NCBI RefSeq assembly: GCF_900104845.1
Contig: NZ_FNSR01000002.1
Coordinates: forward strand, 1,922,001-1,986,000
Length of the DNA stretch: 64,000 bases
Source of the DNA: Paraburkholderia caballeronis
GTDB taxonomy: Bacteria; Pseudomonadota; Gammaproteobacteria; Burkholderiales; Burkholderiaceae
Direction of reading: 5' to 3'
The notes beneath the pieces are model-generated. The model was given only the letters and a program-made list of their open reading frames with translations, did not search any database and was not told the DNA's origin. Shown one piece after another: positions 61,355 to 64,000 of the stretch (position 1 is the stretch's first letter; the number at the start of each line of letters is the position of its first letter). Made by a program: the position numbers and the translations under genes.

Positions 61355-61606
61355 ATCCACTCTGGTGCCTGCGCGCGCGGCGTTCCGCGCGCGCGGTTAA
61401 ACGGGAAACAGGACGCTCCGATCCGCCTCACGGCCATTCGGGCCAACCTGTGCTGCCCCCGCAACGGTTCAGCGAACGCGTCGCCCTGCGCGATGCACAA
61501 CCCGCTTCCCGTCCGCGCGCCTCGCGCGGGACGTTCGGCCACTGCGCGACGAAGTGCGCGCGGGAAGGCGAAGCGGCGTTTTCGCCAGCCCGGATACCGG
61601 CCAGAC
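61355..61606 (+). ncRNA. Cobalamin riboswitch upstream of cobW
   Basis: Contains, in order, TCTGGTGCC, a GC stem, TTAAACGGGAAACAGG, CAACCTGTGCTGCCCCCGCA, an extended variable arm, a CACTGCGCGACGAAGTGC hairpin, GGGAAGGCG and AGCCCGGATACCGGCCAGA. These are the conserved cobalamin riboswitch core segments including the B12 box region. It lies about 215 bases before cobW on the same strand and should repress cobW-cobN when B12 is plentiful. Confidence 0.9.
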
Positions 61607-61821
61607 AGGAGGAGCAGGCGCTGCGGGGATGCGGCGCCTCGTCCACGACTTCATGGCTTCATTGCGTTTTCGGCCGCACGATGCACGCCGCAAACGCAGC
61701 CTTTCCGTCCCCGTAGCCGTTTTCCCGTTCGCGCGGATGCGCGCCCGCTGCCTGCCGTTTTCGACCGGCCGGCGCGGGCAGCCGACGTCGCGCGCGGGTT
61801 TCCTTCATCAACGGAGCGACC

Positions 61822-62907
61822 ATGCGAGCCCCGATGCGCAAGATCCCCGTCACGGTCGTGACGGGTTTTCTCGGCAGTGGCAAGACCACGCTGCTGCGGC
61901 ACATTCTTCAGAACGCAGGCGACCTGCGGATAGCGGTGATCGTCAACGAGTTCGGCGAACTCGGCATCGACGGCGAGATCCTGCGCGGCTGCGGGATCGG
62001 CTGCGACGACGACGGCCGCGAGGTCGAAGGGCAACTGTACGAACTCGCGAACGGCTGTCTGTGCTGCACGGTGCAGGAGGAGTTTTTCCCGGTGATGGAG
62101 CAACTGGTCGAGCGGCGCGATGCGATCGACCACGTGCTGATCGAGACGTCCGGCCTCGCGCTGCCGAAGCCGCTGGTGCAGGCGTTCAACTGGCCGTCGA
62201 TCCGCAACAGCTTCACCGTCGATTCGGTCATTACCGTCGTGGACGGCCCGGCCGCCGCGAGCGGCCAGTTCGCGGACGATCCGCACGCGGTCGATGCGCA
62301 GCGCCGCGCCGACCCGAACCTCGACCACGAATCGCCGCTGCACGAACTGTTCGAAGACCAGTTGGGCGCGGCGGACCTGGTGATCCTGAACAAGACCGAT
62401 CAGCTCGACGAAACGCAGCAGCAGGCAGTCGAACAACTGATCGCGGCCGAAGTGCCGCCGCAGGTGAAGATCGTGCGCGCGCAGCGCGGGCAACTCGACC
62501 TGCACACGCTGCTCGGCCTTGGCGCGGCGTCCGAGGAGACGATCCATCTGCGCGTCGATCATCACGGTTCCGCCGACGATCCCGACCACGATCATCATCA
62601 CGACGACTTCGACTCGGTCGTCGTCGAAGCGGACGTGCGCTCGCGCGACGCGATCGTCGCCGCGTTGCAGGCGGTCGTCGCGCAGCACACGATCTATCGC
62701 GTGAAGGGTTTCGCGGCGCTGCCCGACGCGCCGATGCGGCTCGTCGTGCAGGGCGTCGGCCAGCGGTTCGACAGTTATTTCGACCGCCGCTGGCAGGACG
62801 GCGAAACCCGCAACAGCCGCTTCGTGCTGATCGGCGAGGACCTCGACCGCGCGACGCTGCAACGCGCGCTCGACGCCGCGCTCGGCGTCGAAACACAACC
62901 GGTTTAA
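61822..62907 (+). CDS. cobW: CobW, GTP-dependent metallochaperone
   Basis: A 361-residue G3E-family GTPase that supplies cobalt to the aerobic cobaltochelatase. The Walker A GFLGSGKTTLLRH lies at residues 15-27, the metal motif NGCLCC near residue 79, ETSG for Mg/GTP, and NKTD for guanine recognition. An acidic His cluster (DHHGSADDPDHDHHHDD, about residues 248-264) follows. Preceded by a cobalamin riboswitch and followed 6 bp later by cobN. Confidence 0.95.
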   Translation: MRAPMRKIPVTVVTGFLGSGKTTLLRHILQNAGDLRIAVIVNEFGELGIDGEILRGCGIGCDDDGREVEGQLYELANGCLCCTVQEEFFPVMEQLVERRDAIDHVLIETSGLALPKPLVQAFNWPSIRNSFTVDSVITVVDGPAAASGQFADDPHAVDAQRRADPNLDHESPLHELFEDQLGAADLVILNKTDQLDETQQQAVEQLIAAEVPPQVKIVRAQRGQLDLHTLLGLGAASEETIHLRVDHHGSADDPDHDHHHDDFDSVVVEADVRSRDAIVAALQAVVAQHTIYRVKGFAALPDAPMRLVVQGVGQRFDSYFDRRWQDGETRNSRFVLIGEDLDRATLQRALDAALGVETQPV

Positions 62908-62913
62908 GCCGCG

Positions 62914-64000
62914 ATGCATCTGTTGCGCACGGTGCCGGGCGGGTTCGTCGACGACACCGAAGGCGTCGTGCGGATCGACCAGCGCCCGGCCGACATCGTC
63001 GTGCTGAGTTCGGCGGACACGACGCTGTCGCTGCTCGCGAGCGTTGCGCCGCGCCTCGGTGCGGGTTTTCCGTCGATCCGGCTCGCGAACGTCACGTTCC
63101 TGCGCCAGCCGGCGTCCGTCGATTTTTACGTGGACGACGTGTTGCAGCACGCGCGCGCGGTGATCGTCGACCATCTCGGCGGCGAGAGCTACTGGCCTTA
63201 TGGGATCGAGCAGGTGGTCGCGCTCGCGCAGCGCCGGCAGCAGACGCTCGCGATGTTCTCCGGCGATCTTCAGGAGGACCCGCACCTGCTCGCGCGCAGC
63301 ACCGCCGACGCGGACCTGTGCCGGCAGTTGTGGCGTTATCTGCGCGAAGGCGGCCCGCAGAACGCGGAAGCGTTCCTGCGCTGCATCGCGCACCGCGTGT
63401 TCGGCTTCGGCGCGGAGCCGCCGCCGCCGCGCGCGTTGCCGGCCGCGACGCTGTATCACCCGGCGCACGACACGCCGACGATCGCGGACTGGCAGGCGCG
63501 CTGGCGCGCCGGCGCGCCGGTCGCCGCGATCCTGTTCTACAAGGCGCATTTGCAGGCCGCGAACACTGCGGCGTTCGACGCGCTGATCGATGCGCTCGAC
63601 GCGGAAGGCATCAACCCGCTGCCGGTCGCGATCACGTCGCTGAAGGATGCGTTGAGCCGCGCGGTCGTGCAGGAATTGTGCGCCGCGCACGATGTGGGGC
63701 TGGTGCTGAACACGACCGCGTTCGCGGTGTCGTCGCCGGACGATCCGGAAACGTTCGAACTCGCCGGCGACGCGCCGGTGTTGCAGGTGATCCTGAGCGG
63801 CGGCAATCGCGACGCGTGGCTGAAGGACAACCACGGGCTGAGTTCGCGCGACATCGCGATGCACGTCGCGCTGCCGGAGGTGGACGGCCGCATCGTCACG
63901 CGCGCGATCAGCTTCAAGGGGCTCGCGTACCGCTGCCCGCATACCGAGGTGGACGTCGTCCGTTACCAGCCGGACGCGGAGCGCGTGCGTTTCGTCGCGG
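62914..64000 (+). CDS. cobN: Cobaltochelatase subunit CobN (5' part, runs off the window)
   Basis: The first 362 codons of a frame still open at the window end. MHLLRTVPGGFVDDTEGVV and the following segments (VDHLGGESYWPYGIEQVVALA, AILFYKAHLQAANTAAFDAL, SSRDIAMHVALPEVDGRI) match the N-terminal region of the large ATP-dependent cobaltochelatase subunit (normally about 1250 residues). It inserts cobalt into hydrogenobyrinate a,c-diamide together with CobS and CobT. Directly downstream of cobW under the same riboswitch. Confidence 0.93.
   Translation, partial: MHLLRTVPGGFVDDTEGVVRIDQRPADIVVLSSADTTLSLLASVAPRLGAGFPSIRLANVTFLRQPASVDFYVDDVLQHARAVIVDHLGGESYWPYGIEQVVALAQRRQQTLAMFSGDLQEDPHLLARSTADADLCRQLWRYLREGGPQNAEAFLRCIAHRVFGFGAEPPPPRALPAATLYHPAHDTPTIADWQARWRAGAPVAAILFYKAHLQAANTAAFDALIDALDAEGINPLPVAITSLKDALSRAVVQELCAAHDVGLVLNTTAFAVSSPDDPETFELAGDAPVLQVILSGGNRDAWLKDNHGLSSRDIAMHVALPEVDGRIVTRAISFKGLAYRCPHTEVDVVRYQPDAERVRFVA

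Overview
The window is a high-G+C chromosomal segment of a betaproteobacterium, most likely Burkholderiaceae (Burkholderia/Paraburkholderia-like). The evidence is strong GC-third-position coding, a Burkholderia-type porin, a Burkholderia-class CDI adhesin with an (E/Q)LYN boundary, and the cbtBA-cobQ / cobB-cobO-cbiG / cobW-cobN cobalamin layout. No rRNA, tRNA or CRISPR array was seen.

Layout. 0.4-4.3 kb: sugar-acid-type catabolic cluster (MFS permease, tautomerase-like protein, enolase-superfamily enzyme) divergent from a GntR/UTRA regulator. 4.3-7.7 kb: LysR divergent from an SDR, a cNMP-like lipoprotein and a second SDR. 7.7-11.9 kb: iron-starvation sigma / FecR / TonB-receptor system behind a sigma70-type promoter with a Fur box. 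12-17.8 kb: stressosome-type module (RsbR, RsbS, RsbT, RsbT-RsbX fusion) running into two histidine kinases. 18-22.5 kb: regulators and several gene scars, including a head-to-head catR'/'catB fusion and an internally deleted LysE. 22.7-30.6 kb: polysaccharide-deacetylase-like protein, Nramp-like transporter, FNR-type regulator and a four-gene two-component cluster. 31-37.8 kb: porin, chemoreceptor, maleate-isomerase/MFS pair with a LysR, and a NUDIX remnant. 38.7-51.6 kb: AT-richer contact-dependent inhibition (CDI) island with a 2983-residue CdiA, two orphan CdiA-CT modules, small membrane proteins at immunity positions, a frameshifted SymE and only the N-terminus of cdiB. 51.8-53.5 kb: dead IS5-like element and a truncated SDR. 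53.8-56 kb: small enzymes and a CobC-like phosphatase. 56-64 kb: cobalamin uptake and synthesis with two cobalamin riboswitches; cobN runs off the right edge.

Most notable. (1) Two unannotated open reading frames of 44 and 45 codons encode related single-TM proteins. Each follows a CdiA-CT of the same family, so they are candidate miniature immunity proteins. (2) A conserved hairpin plus Shine-Dalgarno element precedes two unrelated genes (an SDR and a YciI-like gene). Its outer stem has three fully compensated base-pair changes between the copies, making it a candidate cis-regulatory RNA that I cannot assign to a known class. (3) Several deletion or nonsense scars (catR/catB, LysE, NUDIX, SDR, cdiB, SymE, transposase) suggest ongoing gene loss in the accessory parts.
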